A DNA stretch of 64,000 nt from an uncultured Oscillibacter sp. GTDB lineage: Bacteria; Bacillota; Clostridia; Oscillospirales; Oscillospiraceae. Under the pieces are notes generated by a model that searched no databases, was not told where the DNA came from, and saw nothing but the letters and a program-made list of their open reading frames with translations. The position numbers were made by a program, and so were the translations under genes. The stretch lies in assembly GCA_900544615.1 (NCBI GenBank), contig UQVS01000001.1, positions 99,768 to 163,767 on the forward strand, given 5' to 3'. Shown here one piece after another: positions 26,192-34,578 of the stretch (position 1 is its first letter; each line of letters starts with the position of its first letter).

Positions 26192-26680
26192 TTATCCGTC
26201 GTACTTCTCTGCGTACTCATACATTTCTGCAAGATGTGCGACAGCTGCATTGTGAATTCGCGTGATCGTCCGTTTTGAATAACCAAGTCTCTCTGCCACA
26301 TTTACAGCAGATTCTTTTTCCGAATACAGCAGCATCAGCACTTCGGCTTCCCGCTTGTCGATCAGAGAGATATAGAGCTTCAGCCGCTCATGTTCATGCT
26401 CCAGAACAAAGAGCTCTGCAGCGATAGTCTCCGCAGCTTCCGTATTCAGCCGCTCTGCCTGCTCCTTGTAGTTGAGCGCGATATAAAGAGTTTTGTTGGA
26501 TACATGGCCGGGCGTATGTCCATGGCCGTCACCATGGGCATAGTTCATTGCCTCCGCTACTTCGGTTTCCGTCACTCTCACGGGGTTCTTCATCTTATGC
26601 TGCAGAACAGTGATTTTCCACTCACGCTCACGATAGCTTTTCAAAAGGTTCTCAACCTTCTTAATCATTTCAACACTCAT
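26192..26680 (-). CDS. Sigma-70 region 4-like/ArpU-type regulator
   Basis: A 162-residue protein: the first two thirds are helical, and the C-terminal part is a helix-turn-helix like sigma factor region 4 (LIDKREAEVLMLLYSEKESAVNVAERLGYSKRTITRIHNAAVAHL, seen in pieces). Similar proteins (DUF1492/ArpU-like) control late or transfer genes of phages and ICEs. The ATG at 26680 follows AAAGGAAA. An upstream TTG-initiated frame overlaps it by four bases. Which genes it controls is unknown. Confidence 0.7.
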   Translation of the reverse strand: MSVEMIKKVENLLKSYREREWKITVLQHKMKNPVRVTETEVAEAMNYAHGDGHGHTPGHVSNKTLYIALNYKEQAERLNTEAAETIAAELFVLEHEHERLKLYISLIDKREAEVLMLLYSEKESAVNVAERLGYSKRTITRIHNAAVAHLAEMYEYAEKYDG

Positions 26681-26943
26681 AGCAATTTCCTTTCTTTTGT
26701 AGATATTTGGATACGGGCAGCTATGAGTGCTGGGCGGAGAACGGCAGTGAGGCCGATTTCCGGCACGATGGGCATAGCAAAAGGCACCCTTACGGACATG
26801 ATAGCCCGCAAAGGCGCCTTGGTAAAAGGTGCAGTTTTTGCCAGCGCCAGGCCGGAGCAGACCACGACCGCAAAGATACGCGGTGAGGCCGGGCGGAATG
26901 GCGCAGGAACACAGGGCTCCCGGAGGAAGCCACAATAATTCAA
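26677..26943 (-). CDS. Doubtful small hydrophobic frame upstream of the sigma-like gene
   Basis: An 88-codon frame starting at TTG (26943) and ending with an ATGA overlap on the sigma-like start. The product would be Ala/Pro/Val-rich with no domain. No ribosome site is visible before the TTG, and a long frame also runs on the other strand. The overlap arrangement is the only point in its favour; it may be a conserved non-coding segment. Confidence 0.25.
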   Translation of the reverse strand: MNYCGFLREPCVPAPFRPASPRIFAVVVCSGLALAKTAPFTKAPLRAIMSVRVPFAMPIVPEIGLTAVLRPALIAARIQISTKERKLL

Positions 26944-27127
26944 GATTATTCGACGGAAGTAAACAAAAATCGACCTGAAAACGACCCGCAGAGAACATAT
27001 CTCTCCCCGCGAGGCAAAGAATACAGCTCCATATTCTTTTGTAGTCAGTTACTCAAACAGGTCATCGATCTACCTCCGTTCCCTGTTGGAAACGGGGGCT
27101 ATCAGGGGCAATAAGTCCTATATTGCT

Positions 27128-27421
27128 CTACGCTGAAGCCACCATTTCTACATTGTTTATCACCACTCTTATGCAGAAAGTATTATAAATTGGAACAGAT
27201 GAAATCTTTGGCACATTATGTCGCAGCCGCAGATATTTCTTAGTATTAAGCAGAATACAGCCACATTCCGGCACAAAACCGGTGCGGTATTGGTCTAACC
27301 AAAGTGCTCTTGGCATCTGTTCCGCGTAATCTATCAGAAAATAGCAGCGTCGGCGCTGCCCGCCACAACTGGGTTGAGGAAGCGCCCCCACAAAAAAGAA
27401 ACGCCCTACAAAGCCGCTCAC
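27128..27421 (-). CDS. Possible 97-residue hypothetical protein
   Basis: GTG-initiated frame with ordinary codon variety, five or six cysteines and a Tyr/Leu-rich middle (CILLNTKKYLRLRHNVPKIS). No known domain. No ribosome site is obvious at the GTG, which lies inside a hairpin (27411-27432) that could instead terminate the upstream XRE gene. The surrounding gap 26944-27445 otherwise shows only small hairpins (for example 27076-27099). Confidence 0.3.
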   Translation of the reverse strand: MSGFVGRFFFVGALPQPSCGGQRRRCYFLIDYAEQMPRALWLDQYRTGFVPECGCILLNTKKYLRLRHNVPKISSVPIYNTFCIRVVINNVEMVASA

Positions 27422-27445
27422 TGAGACGGCTTCGCAGGACGCAGA

Positions 27446-27793
27446 TCATGATTCGTTCTCTTCCAGAGCAAACGCCTCTATGAGCTTATTCAATACATCC
27501 TCCGCAATCCTAAACTGTTTCAGCGAAAGACGTTCAAGCCGCGCTGCCATGACGGAAACATCGTTTTTGTCGGTATTCTCCAACAGGAGTGTATCACTGG
27601 ATATGGCCAACACCTTGCAAATCGTTCTTATGGTGTTGAGCGAAACGCCCACCGCGCCACACTCCATGGCAGAAATGTGCTTTACACCAAGCCCCAGCAT
27701 TTCAGCAAAGGTTTCCTGTGTAAGACCGGCAGCTTCACGGCTTTGTTTGATGCGCTGACCGATTTCTATATTGATCGGTTTCTTCTCTTTCAC
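27446..27793 (-). CDS. XRE-family transcriptional repressor
   Basis: A helix-turn-helix protein of about 115 residues. The Cro/C1-type DNA-binding domain (IGQRIKQSREAAGLTQETFAEMLGLGVKHISAMECG) is followed by a helical C-terminal part. I prefer the GTG at 27793, with AGGAAAGGTGG upstream, over the ATG at 27838, because a predicted -10 overlaps that ATG. Inverted repeats sit directly upstream, so it probably regulates itself and the element's switch between integrated and mobile states. Confidence 0.83.
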   Translation of the reverse strand: MKEKKPINIEIGQRIKQSREAAGLTQETFAEMLGLGVKHISAMECGAVGVSLNTIRTICKVLAISSDTLLLENTDKNDVSVMAARLERLSLKQFRIAEDVLNKLIEAFALEENES

Positions 27794-27813
27794 GACAACA
27801 CCACCTTTCCTTG

Positions 27814-27884
27814 TTAGTTTAACTAATGGTGTCGCCATCTATAACCACGTATATTTGTTATGTTAAGTAACAAATATATTGTTA
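27814..27884 (-). promoter_or_regulatory. XRE promoter with palindromic operators
   Basis: Minus strand TTAACA (27866-27861), 17 bases, TATAGA (27843-27838). Around it are the palindrome TTAGTT-T-AACTAA (27814-27826) and three half-sites TTGTTA (27855-27860), TAACAA (27868-27873) and TTGTTA (27879-27884), spaced 7 and 5 bases. The half-sites overlap and flank the -35, as expected for an autoregulatory operator. Confidence 0.6.
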
Positions 27885-27946
27885 TAAAGTGCTTTTATGC
27901 GATTCATCAGATATTCTTTCAGTTTAATCCCGTAATCCGCTTTAAG

Positions 27947-27974
27947 CAAAAAGAGGCAGGAGCCGAACTCCTGC
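27947..27974 (-). terminator. Intrinsic terminator of the IreB-like gene
   Basis: GCAGGAG/CTCCTGC stem with a five-base loop (27956-27974); on the minus strand it is followed by CTCTTTTTGC. Confidence 0.7.
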
Positions 27975-27990
27975 ATCTTCGATACAGCAT

Positions 27991-28200
27991 TCATTTTCCG
28001 AGGTAATCCGCGATCATATCTTTCAAAAGTTCCTCCCGATCAATACGGGCGATCATCTGCCGGGCCCCGGCATGATTGGTGATATAGGTTGGATCTTCAG
28101 ACAAAATATAACCCACAATCTGCCCAACGGGATTATATCCTTTCTCTTTCAGAGCAGCGTATATTTGCATCAGGCGCTCTTTACGCATCGCATGATCCAA
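27991..28200 (-). CDS. IreB-like (DUF965) small regulatory protein
   Basis: About 69 residues resembling IreB, a small phosphoprotein substrate of the Ser/Thr kinase IreK/PrkC in enterococci. The hallmark YAALKEKGYNPVGQIVGYILSEDPTYITNHAGAR-type core is clear, and the length is a little short at the N-terminus. I place the start at TTG (28200), 6 bases after GAGGTG. A chromosomal IreB usually sits with ruvX and a sigma-like gene; a copy inside a mobile element is less usual and could interfere with host kinase signalling. The phosphorylated Thr residues of IreB are not evident. Confidence 0.7.
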   Translation of the reverse strand: MDHAMRKERLMQIYAALKEKGYNPVGQIVGYILSEDPTYITNHAGARQMIARIDREELLKDMIADYLGK

Positions 28201-28218
28201 CTTCCTCACCTCAAGCAA

Positions 28219-28246
28219 AGCATACCATAAACTGCGAAAAAAGCAA
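28219..28246 (-). promoter_or_regulatory. Predicted promoter of the IreB-like gene
   Basis: Minus strand TTGCTT (28246-28241), 16 bases, TATGCT (28224-28219). Confidence 0.45.
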
Positions 28247-28280
28247 ATCCATTGCTATACCAGCGTATTTACATTCCGGC

Positions 28281-28310
28281 TACACAATTTCTGCAATAGC
28301 GTGATATAAT
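28281..28310 (+). promoter_or_regulatory. Predicted promoter of the Y-family polymerase
   Basis: TACACA (28281-28286), 18 bases, TATAAT (28305-28310). I see no clear LexA-type palindrome, so SOS control is not supported by sequence. Confidence 0.5.
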
Positions 28311-28340
28311 ACACTTAAAATTACTGCAGGAGGTGGTCAG

Positions 28341-29849
28341 ATGGAAACGCAGCGTACCTATATCGCAATAGATCTGAAAAGCTTTTACGCCAGCGTCGAG
28401 TGTATGCAGCGAAACCTGGACCCCATGACCACCAACCTTGTGGTGGCGGATCTGAGCCGCACGGAGAAAACCATCTGCCTTGCCGTTTCTCCGGCTCTGA
28501 AGCAGTACGGCATCTCCGGCCGGGCGAGGCTCTTTGAGGTAGTGCAGCAGGTCAAGCAGGCCAATGCACAGCGCCAACGCAAGGCTCTCGGTCGCACCTT
28601 CACAGGGGCATCCCACGATGATACCGAGCTGAAAGCCCATCCGGAGCTGGCTATCGACTATGTTGTAGCCCCGCCCCAGATGGCTAAGTATATGAAAACC
28701 AGCACCGAGATCTACAATGTGTACCTGAAGTATGTGGCGCCGGAGGATATCTATGTCTATTCCATCGACGAGGTGTTCATCGATGCAACCCACTACCTCG
28801 GCACCTACAAACTTACACCCTGCGAGTTCGCCATGAAAATCATTCTGGACGTTCTGGCCACCACGGGCATCACGGCCACGGCAGGCATCGGTACCAACAT
28901 GTACCTCTGCAAGGTCGCTATGGACATCGTGGCAAAGCATATTCCTGCTGACCGCAACGGCGTCTGGATCGCAGAACTGGACGAGATGAGCTATCGGCGC
29001 ACGCTCTGGAGCCACCGCCCGCTCACGGACTTCTGGCGTGTCGGCCGGGGTTATGCACGAAAGCTGGAGGAGCATAGGATGTTCACCATGGGCGATGTGG
29101 CCCGCCAGTCCGTGCAGAACGATGAAGTGTTGTATAAGCTCTTTGGCGTGAATGCGGAGTTGCTCATCGACCACGCCTGGGGTTGGGAGCCTTGCACCAT
29201 TGCGGACATTAAAGCCTACAAGCCGGAGTCCAACAGCATCGGTTCCGGGCAGGTGCTGCACAGCCCCTATACTTCTGAGAAGGCCAAGCTGGTGGCGCGA
29301 GAGATGGCGGATCTGCTGGTCCTGGACTTAGTGGACAAGGGTCTTGTCACGAATCAGATCGTGCTGACCGTTGGCTACGATATTGAGAATCTGACCGACC
29401 CGAAGCGGAGCAAGTCCTACAAGGGTGAGGTCACCACCGACCACTACGGACGGAAGATCCCGAAGCACGCACACGGCACGGGCAATCTTGGCAAGTATAC
29501 TTCCTCTACAAGAGAGATCCTTCAGGCGGTATCTGAACTCTACGACCGCATCGTTGATCCTGATCTCCTTGTCCGGCGCCTGAATATCGTTGCCAACCAT
29601 GTCATTGACGAGGCTTCCGTGCCTGCCCAGCCGGAGGTGGAGCAGCTCGACCTATTCACCGACTATGAGGCCCGAGACCGCCAGCAGGCTGAGAATGCCG
29701 CCGCTCTGAAACGAGAGCGTAGCCAGCAGGAAGCTATCCTGTCTATCAAAAAGAAGTTCGGCAAGAACGCCATCCTCAAAGGCATGAATCTGGAGGAAGG
29801 CGCTACAGCCAAAGATCGCAACGCCCAAATCGGCGGGCATAAGGCGTAG
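28341..29849 (+). CDS. Y-family DNA polymerase (UmuC/UvrX type)
   Basis: A 502-residue translesion polymerase that copies damaged templates at low fidelity. The palm has the catalytic Asp11 in IAIDLKSFYASVE and the Asp143-Glu144 pair in SIDEVF. The little-finger region lies around residues 300-400, and the C-terminal tail includes a clamp-binding-like QLDLFTDYE, close to the QLxLF consensus. AGGAGGTGG precedes the ATG. It is followed by a YolD-like gene, the usual partner in Firmicutes mobile elements, and the QLDLF motif could dock on host or element-encoded clamps. Confidence 0.92.
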   Translation: METQRTYIAIDLKSFYASVECMQRNLDPMTTNLVVADLSRTEKTICLAVSPALKQYGISGRARLFEVVQQVKQANAQRQRKALGRTFTGASHDDTELKAHPELAIDYVVAPPQMAKYMKTSTEIYNVYLKYVAPEDIYVYSIDEVFIDATHYLGTYKLTPCEFAMKIILDVLATTGITATAGIGTNMYLCKVAMDIVAKHIPADRNGVWIAELDEMSYRRTLWSHRPLTDFWRVGRGYARKLEEHRMFTMGDVARQSVQNDEVLYKLFGVNAELLIDHAWGWEPCTIADIKAYKPESNSIGSGQVLHSPYTSEKAKLVAREMADLLVLDLVDKGLVTNQIVLTVGYDIENLTDPKRSKSYKGEVTTDHYGRKIPKHAHGTGNLGKYTSSTREILQAVSELYDRIVDPDLLVRRLNIVANHVIDEASVPAQPEVEQLDLFTDYEARDRQQAENAAALKRERSQQEAILSIKKKFGKNAILKGMNLEEGATAKDRNAQIGGHKA

Positions 29850-29866
29850 TTACAAGGAGGGGCGAC

Positions 29867-30292
29867 ATGAACTGCGACCAGTACAACGATATCATTGATC
29901 TGCCGCACCATGTTTCGGCTACCCGGCCATGGATGTCCATGATCGACCGTGCGGCGCAGTTCAGTCCCTTTGCGGCTCTCACCGGCTACGATGCCGCCAT
30001 CAAGGAGACAGGCCGCTTGACCGATGAGCGCATCGAGCTGTCGGAGGAGAGCCATGCCGCCCTGGACAGAAAGCAACAGCTTCTGTTGGACAACCTTGCT
30101 GACCGTCCGGAGGTTTCCGTGACCTACTTTGTTCCCGACGAGCAGAAGTCAGGCGGCACTTATGTCACCGTCACCGGACAGGTGAAGAAGGTCGATGAGT
30201 TCGAGCGTCTGCTGATCCTGACTGATGGCACAAAGATCCCGCTCAATGAGGTTTGGGATATGGAGAGCGAGCTTTTCAGCAACACGGAATAG
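29867..30292 (+). CDS. YolD-like protein
   Basis: A 141-residue YolD-family protein (DRAAQFSPFAALTGYDAAIKETGRLTDE is typical). YolD proteins are small accessories almost always encoded next to a Y-family polymerase; their action is unclear but has been likened to UmuD. The ATG follows AAGGAGGGG. It ends just before a hairpin terminator. Confidence 0.88.
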   Translation: MNCDQYNDIIDLPHHVSATRPWMSMIDRAAQFSPFAALTGYDAAIKETGRLTDERIELSEESHAALDRKQQLLLDNLADRPEVSVTYFVPDEQKSGGTYVTVTGQVKKVDEFERLLILTDGTKIPLNEVWDMESELFSNTE

Positions 30293-30306
30293 GTTATCAA
30301 AAAGCA

Positions 30307-30343
30307 AGCGGGGTACCGACTCATGTAGAGCCGATACCCCGCT
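30307..30343. terminator. Terminator between yolD and the end of operon I
   Basis: AGCGGGGTACCGACTC and GAGCCGATACCCCGCT form a 16-position stem with two mismatches. It separates converging transcripts; T-runs are weak, so efficiency is uncertain. Confidence 0.6.
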
Positions 30344-30351
30344 GACATTAT

Positions 30352-31347
30352 TTATGCTGCTTTTTTTGTGGGAAATCGCTGGCTGCGGATGCTGTTTGCC
30401 CGCACCTGAAGTTCCTGCGAGAGGAATTTCAGCACGGAGAACTCGTCATCCAGTCCGTCCAGCTCACGCTGCAGCACACCTTCGTAGTGCCGCTTTTTCT
30501 GTTCCAGAGCCTGTACCTTCAGTACCCAACGATCCATGACCGCGGGACTTTGGCTGCCGCTCTTGATGAGATAATCGCACTTCTCCTGATAGGTGGCGAT
30601 CTCCTTCTTGACTGCCAGATAGAACTCCTCGGTCATCTTATCGCGCTGCTTGGCATCGTCGATGATGTAGAAGCTGTTGACCACCAATGGTGTCTGCTTC
30701 TTGTTCAGGCCACTGAGCAGGGTGATGAAGTCCTCAAAGATATCCACCCGTTCCATGTAGGTGCGGGGAACGAAATACATATGACCGGTAATGCTCAGCT
30801 TGGTGGCCTCGATCCCACGCAGGAAATTGGTGCAAATGGTCTCAATCTGCTTGCGGTTGGCGCAGCTTTGGTAAAGCTCAAAGAGTTCTTCGGCTTTGCG
30901 GCAGCACTCACGCACATCCACAGCATCGTCCATTACCATGTTATCACAGCGGAAGACACCATCCACCTTGTCGTAGCTGATATTGGCCAGTTTCTCGTAC
31001 TGGTTGGTCTGGCGGTTCATGGTCTCCTTGACCAGCTCGCGGGACAGGATCTCCGCCGTGCGCTTGTTGTCACGGCAGTAGGCCAGATAGATGTTGGTCT
31101 CTCCGCCCTCTGTCACCGGAACGCGCACCCGGATATCGCCCGTAGCGGAGCGAAAGGCATCCGATACGGAGAGCCGATTGCCGCTGGTGTAGGGAATACA
31201 CATGCTGTCGCACAACTCGGCCAGTTCCTCCTTATCCACCAAAAGGTTGGCAAGGGAGAAATAGAGGAATTTGCCCAGCACGTGCTCGGCATCGCCCTCT
31301 GCGGCGGCAACAAAATTGCGAATGTCCATAACTTTGTCCATGTTCAT
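30352..31347 (-). CDS. Uncharacterised mobile-element protein, last gene of operon I
   Basis: A 331-residue protein. It is acidic and mostly helical, with a C-terminal coiled coil (about 265-310) and a KKAA-type tail. I recall similar proteins as DUF6744 on Firmicutes elements, but I cannot confirm this. There is no enzymatic motif. ATG at 31347 after AAAGGATT. Its place at the end of the PRTRC/Rad52/primase operon suggests a DNA-processing accessory role. Confidence 0.6.
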   Translation of the reverse strand: MNMDKVMDIRNFVAAAEGDAEHVLGKFLYFSLANLLVDKEELAELCDSMCIPYTSGNRLSVSDAFRSATGDIRVRVPVTEGGETNIYLAYCRDNKRTAEILSRELVKETMNRQTNQYEKLANISYDKVDGVFRCDNMVMDDAVDVRECCRKAEELFELYQSCANRKQIETICTNFLRGIEATKLSITGHMYFVPRTYMERVDIFEDFITLLSGLNKKQTPLVVNSFYIIDDAKQRDKMTEEFYLAVKKEIATYQEKCDYLIKSGSQSPAVMDRWVLKVQALEQKKRHYEGVLQRELDGLDDEFSVLKFLSQELQVRANSIRSQRFPTKKAA

Positions 31348-31371
31348 AATCCTTTCTTTTGGTTTTTGTGG

Positions 31372-31611
31372 TCACCAATTTTCAACAATCTGCGTCAGTT
31401 TTTCGTATTGACCAACCATCAGCAATCCCAATTCGTAGCGATAGTTGATGTAGTTCAGGTGGTACTCAATTTTCTCAAGCGTCAACCTGTCTCCGTTTTC
31501 TTTTGCTTGACGATATTGCACAATGTAATCAAGCATCCGGCTGCGTTTCATACCGAATCCATCCTGTTTCATCAGCAGGTAGATCTCATCCATTTCGCGA
31601 TTTGTCAGCAT
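31372..31611 (-). CDS. Small hypothetical protein
   Basis: 79 residues, helical, Tyr-rich (YHLNYINYRYELGL). GGGAGG precedes the ATG. No known domain. It lies between the primase and the DUF6744-like gene, in the same direction. Confidence 0.55.
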   Translation of the reverse strand: MLTNREMDEIYLLMKQDGFGMKRSRMLDYIVQYRQAKENGDRLTLEKIEYHLNYINYRYELGLLMVGQYEKLTQIVENW

Positions 31612-31623
31612 ATATGCCTCCCG

Positions 31624-32691
31624 TTACATGGCTGCCACTCGGCTGAGGAGGTAGTCGTCCACTCCCTTGTAGGCCGGGTTCCATGTGTATTTTGAGTATC
31701 GGATGCCGGGGATCTTTTTTACCTCCTTGCGCATGGTAAGGATAGCGTCCCGGACATTCTTGTTGGTCATTTGGTCCATATCCATGGCCTCTACGATCTC
31801 ACGGACGCCGAGTTCCCGAATGGTGTCCGTGAGTCCTCCCAGCGCATTGACGCCGCCGATGCAAATGAACAGTTCGTTATTCGCAAGGTGGCTTGCCACG
31901 TCACCCTTCAGCGGGCCTTCCGTCAGGAAAGCCCGCTTTCTTGATGTATCCCCGGTCACGTGGACCCAGGAATAACTGCGGGTGCCGTTTGGCATATTGC
32001 GGCTGGAGAACCAGCGGTACTTTCGGTCGGGTGTGTCCGCATCATCCAGGCGGATCTTCAGGCCCTGTATCAGGCCATCCTTATTCCGCACCGGAATCAG
32101 AAACCCGTTGGGGCCGGATATCGTCCAGTCACCGTAGTAGGTGCGAAACCCGGGCAGGCCGCACAGCTCATGTCCGTGGGAGCGAAGCAGGTCGGCCAAA
32201 AGCCGGCGGCCCCGCTCCGTTTCGGGCATACTGCGGTATCCGTTCTCCCGGATACGTTCTTCGGACAGCCCGCGCTCCAGCAGGTTTTCTCCGTGCTTAT
32301 CCAGAAGCACCAGATGATCCAGCATATCCGAATATGCGGCGTGGCGCTGCTCCAATGAAACAGGCTGCCGCTCACTGTTTTGGGGAGTTGGCTGTTGAGG
32401 CATAGGATAAACCTTGCTCTCTTTCACCAGCTCCCGGTAAGCCTCTGCATTGCTGATCCCTTTGATCCTTGCGTACAGACTCACGCTGTTGCCGTGTGCG
32501 CCGCACAGGTTACAGCGGTATTGGTCTGTATCGGCATTGAGGCTCAGATGATATTTCCCTGGTCCGTGGTCATGACAGAAGGGGCAGCTCGCCTCGACCT
32601 CCTTTCGCCGCAGCGTCCGGGAGTCGAGGACGATCCCACACCGTCTGGCCGTTTCCACGATGGGGATTTTATCGTAAATTTTCACGGCCAA
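31624..32691 (-). CDS. DNA primase-like protein (CHC2 zinc finger plus DUF3854/Toprim-like domain)
   Basis: 355 residues. The N-terminal zinc ribbon is clear (CPFCHDHG at about residue 36, then CNLCGAHGNSV), as in DnaG-type primases. The C-terminal half contains FLIPVRNKDG and RAFLTEGPLKGDV, a Toprim-related DUF3854 fold, with DMDQMTN as a likely metal-binding acidic motif. Such proteins prime lagging-strand or post-transfer second-strand synthesis on plasmids and ICEs. The start is TTG (32691), 6 bases after GGGGGGTGA, which overlaps the SMC-like gene's stop region. Confidence 0.85.
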   Translation of the reverse strand: MAVKIYDKIPIVETARRCGIVLDSRTLRRKEVEASCPFCHDHGPGKYHLSLNADTDQYRCNLCGAHGNSVSLYARIKGISNAEAYRELVKESKVYPMPQQPTPQNSERQPVSLEQRHAAYSDMLDHLVLLDKHGENLLERGLSEERIRENGYRSMPETERGRRLLADLLRSHGHELCGLPGFRTYYGDWTISGPNGFLIPVRNKDGLIQGLKIRLDDADTPDRKYRWFSSRNMPNGTRSYSWVHVTGDTSRKRAFLTEGPLKGDVASHLANNELFICIGGVNALGGLTDTIRELGVREIVEAMDMDQMTNKNVRDAILTMRKEVKKIPGIRYSKYTWNPAYKGVDDYLLSRVAAM

Positions 32692-32707
32692 ACGGAGTCA
32701 CCCCCCA

Positions 32708-34543
32708 TCAGGCAGCTTTCTGTTCCATATGGATGATCGGATTGACAGGCCGTACCTGCAGCGCCGTGTTGGCAATACACTTTGCCATGATGATCTGTCC
32801 CGTGGGACGGACATTGGCAAGGTCATCAACGGATTCCATGTTGTCCACGAACACAGGATAGTTCCTGCCGGTCAGCCGCTTCATCAGTTCGGAGACTTCC
32901 ATGCCCGCCCGGATTTTCTCGGAAAGAGAGAGCCGGTCGTAGCGTCGGCCGCCGTAAGTAAATTTGAAGGTGTCCTTGGCCTCGCCGGTGGATTTCACCA
33001 CATCGTAGAGGGAGATCTCCACCTTGTTCATTTTCAGCTGGGAGAAGGTCAGCTCCGCCCGTTTGCAGATGTAGGAGACCACATCGGTCATGCTACGCTT
33101 GATCTCCCCGATGGTATCCCGGGCCTGCTGAATCTCTTTGTCAAAGTTGGGCCTATCTGCCGCAACCATTTCCTCAAGGGCAGCCAGCTTTGCCTCGCAC
33201 TGCTGCAGTTCCTTCCTGCACTCGGCCAGACGGTCATATTCCGGCTGGGTAAGGTTGCCGTAGTCCAGCTCCGCACTCAGGGTTTGGATTTCCATGCGCA
33301 GTCGTTCTACCTCTTTGGAGGCGCTGCCGGAAAGTTCCGTGCAGGCCTGCTCCAGTTCAGCAGCTTCTGCCTGCCATTTGGCAAGGTCATCCGCCTTAAA
33401 CTGTTCAAAGGTGTCCGCCGCTTTTTTGTCCATCTCCTGAAGTTCCGTGAGCTGCCCGCGCTGCTCGGTTCCGGCGGCATAAAGGTCCGAAATCACCTTT
33501 TTGAGCGCCGCCTGCACTTCACTCAGGCTCTGCTCCGTCACCGGACGGTGACAGGTGGGACACTCCATACCGGCATGAAACGCTTTATAGGCGGCTGTTT
33601 CCCGCTGATACCGTGCGCCCAGTTCCTTGACCTTTGCGGAAATATCCGCCAAAGCCTGCGTGAACTTGGACTGGTACTGCTCGGCCTGTCGACGGGCGAT
33701 CTTCGCACGCAGGGCGCTCAGATTGCGCTGCTGCTCGGCGGCGTCGGAACGGTCATCCCGTGCCGCCTCATCATAGCGCTGGCTCAGTTCCACCAACCGC
33801 TCCTGCATCTCGGAAGTATCCATGCCCGCAAACTGCTTGGCTTCCAAGCCTGAAATCTCCCAGCGCAGCTTTTCGATCTGACTTGCCATCTCCTGATGAG
33901 TCTGCTCATAAGTTTGGCTTTGAGACTCCGCAAGATCCTTCTGACCGCCCAGATAGGTGATGCGCTCTTCCAGACCGCGAATTTCCTCCCGGCGGCGCTT
34001 CAGCCAGGCGTCCGGGGAGAGCAAGGACTCGTCCTTGAGCGCCTCTCGCACCGGCTCGGAAAGCTCGGCCAGCACCGTTTCATGGGGAATCATGGGCAGA
34101 TACATCTCCAGCAGGTTCTTGCCACTCTCTCCCAACTCCTCGATAAAGTACAGAGGGTTGAGGATCGACAGGAACACGTCACGCTCCCCGAACATATCGT
34201 TGAGGTCGAGTTGGCGGATCTCATAGCCATCGTAGGTGATGGTCATGCGGTTTTTTCTGCGGGTGCGGGTCAGTTCATGATGGGTACCCGTTTCATCCAC
34301 AAAGCACATACGGATGGCAACGTCGGGATTGCTCTCGTTATGCAGTCGGTCAATACCGCGCTCCCCAAAGAACGGAAGCCCGGTCACGACAAAGGCGATG
34401 GCATCGGCAATGCTGGTTTTTCCCCGGCCATTGCCGCCGGTGATCACGGTAGGATTGCCGAAAATCAGATCCGTTGGCCCCTCGTAGGACTTGAAGCCGG
34501 AAATGCTCATGCTGGTGATCTGAAACTGCTCGATCTTTTTCAA
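32708..34543 (-). CDS. SMC/SbcC/RecF-like ATPase
   Basis: 611 residues. Walker A is GGNGRGKTS (residues 37-45). Two long coiled-coil arms (about 185-310 and 340-480) flank CPTC (328-331), half of a Rad50-type zinc hook. The C-terminal part has the ABC signature-like LSLSEKIRAGMEV and a YPVFVDNMESVDD Walker B-like segment. It looks like a compact Rad50/SbcC or phage gp46 relative that processes DNA ends. TTG start with AAAGGAG upstream. It sits directly after the Rad52-type annealing gene, so the two likely form a recombination module; no Mre11/SbcD nuclease is found nearby. Confidence 0.85.
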   Translation of the reverse strand: MKKIEQFQITSMSISGFKSYEGPTDLIFGNPTVITGGNGRGKTSIADAIAFVVTGLPFFGERGIDRLHNESNPDVAIRMCFVDETGTHHELTRTRRKNRMTITYDGYEIRQLDLNDMFGERDVFLSILNPLYFIEELGESGKNLLEMYLPMIPHETVLAELSEPVREALKDESLLSPDAWLKRRREEIRGLEERITYLGGQKDLAESQSQTYEQTHQEMASQIEKLRWEISGLEAKQFAGMDTSEMQERLVELSQRYDEAARDDRSDAAEQQRNLSALRAKIARRQAEQYQSKFTQALADISAKVKELGARYQRETAAYKAFHAGMECPTCHRPVTEQSLSEVQAALKKVISDLYAAGTEQRGQLTELQEMDKKAADTFEQFKADDLAKWQAEAAELEQACTELSGSASKEVERLRMEIQTLSAELDYGNLTQPEYDRLAECRKELQQCEAKLAALEEMVAADRPNFDKEIQQARDTIGEIKRSMTDVVSYICKRAELTFSQLKMNKVEISLYDVVKSTGEAKDTFKFTYGGRRYDRLSLSEKIRAGMEVSELMKRLTGRNYPVFVDNMESVDDLANVRPTGQIIMAKCIANTALQVRPVNPIIHMEQKAA

Positions 34544-34578
34544 ATTTCTGCTCCTTTCTGTTTCTTCAGACCGTTTCC

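Noticed and set aside
26390..26938. A 182-codon plus-strand frame
   Set aside because: The first half is antisense to the sigma-like gene and the second half has no ribosome site or recognisable domain.
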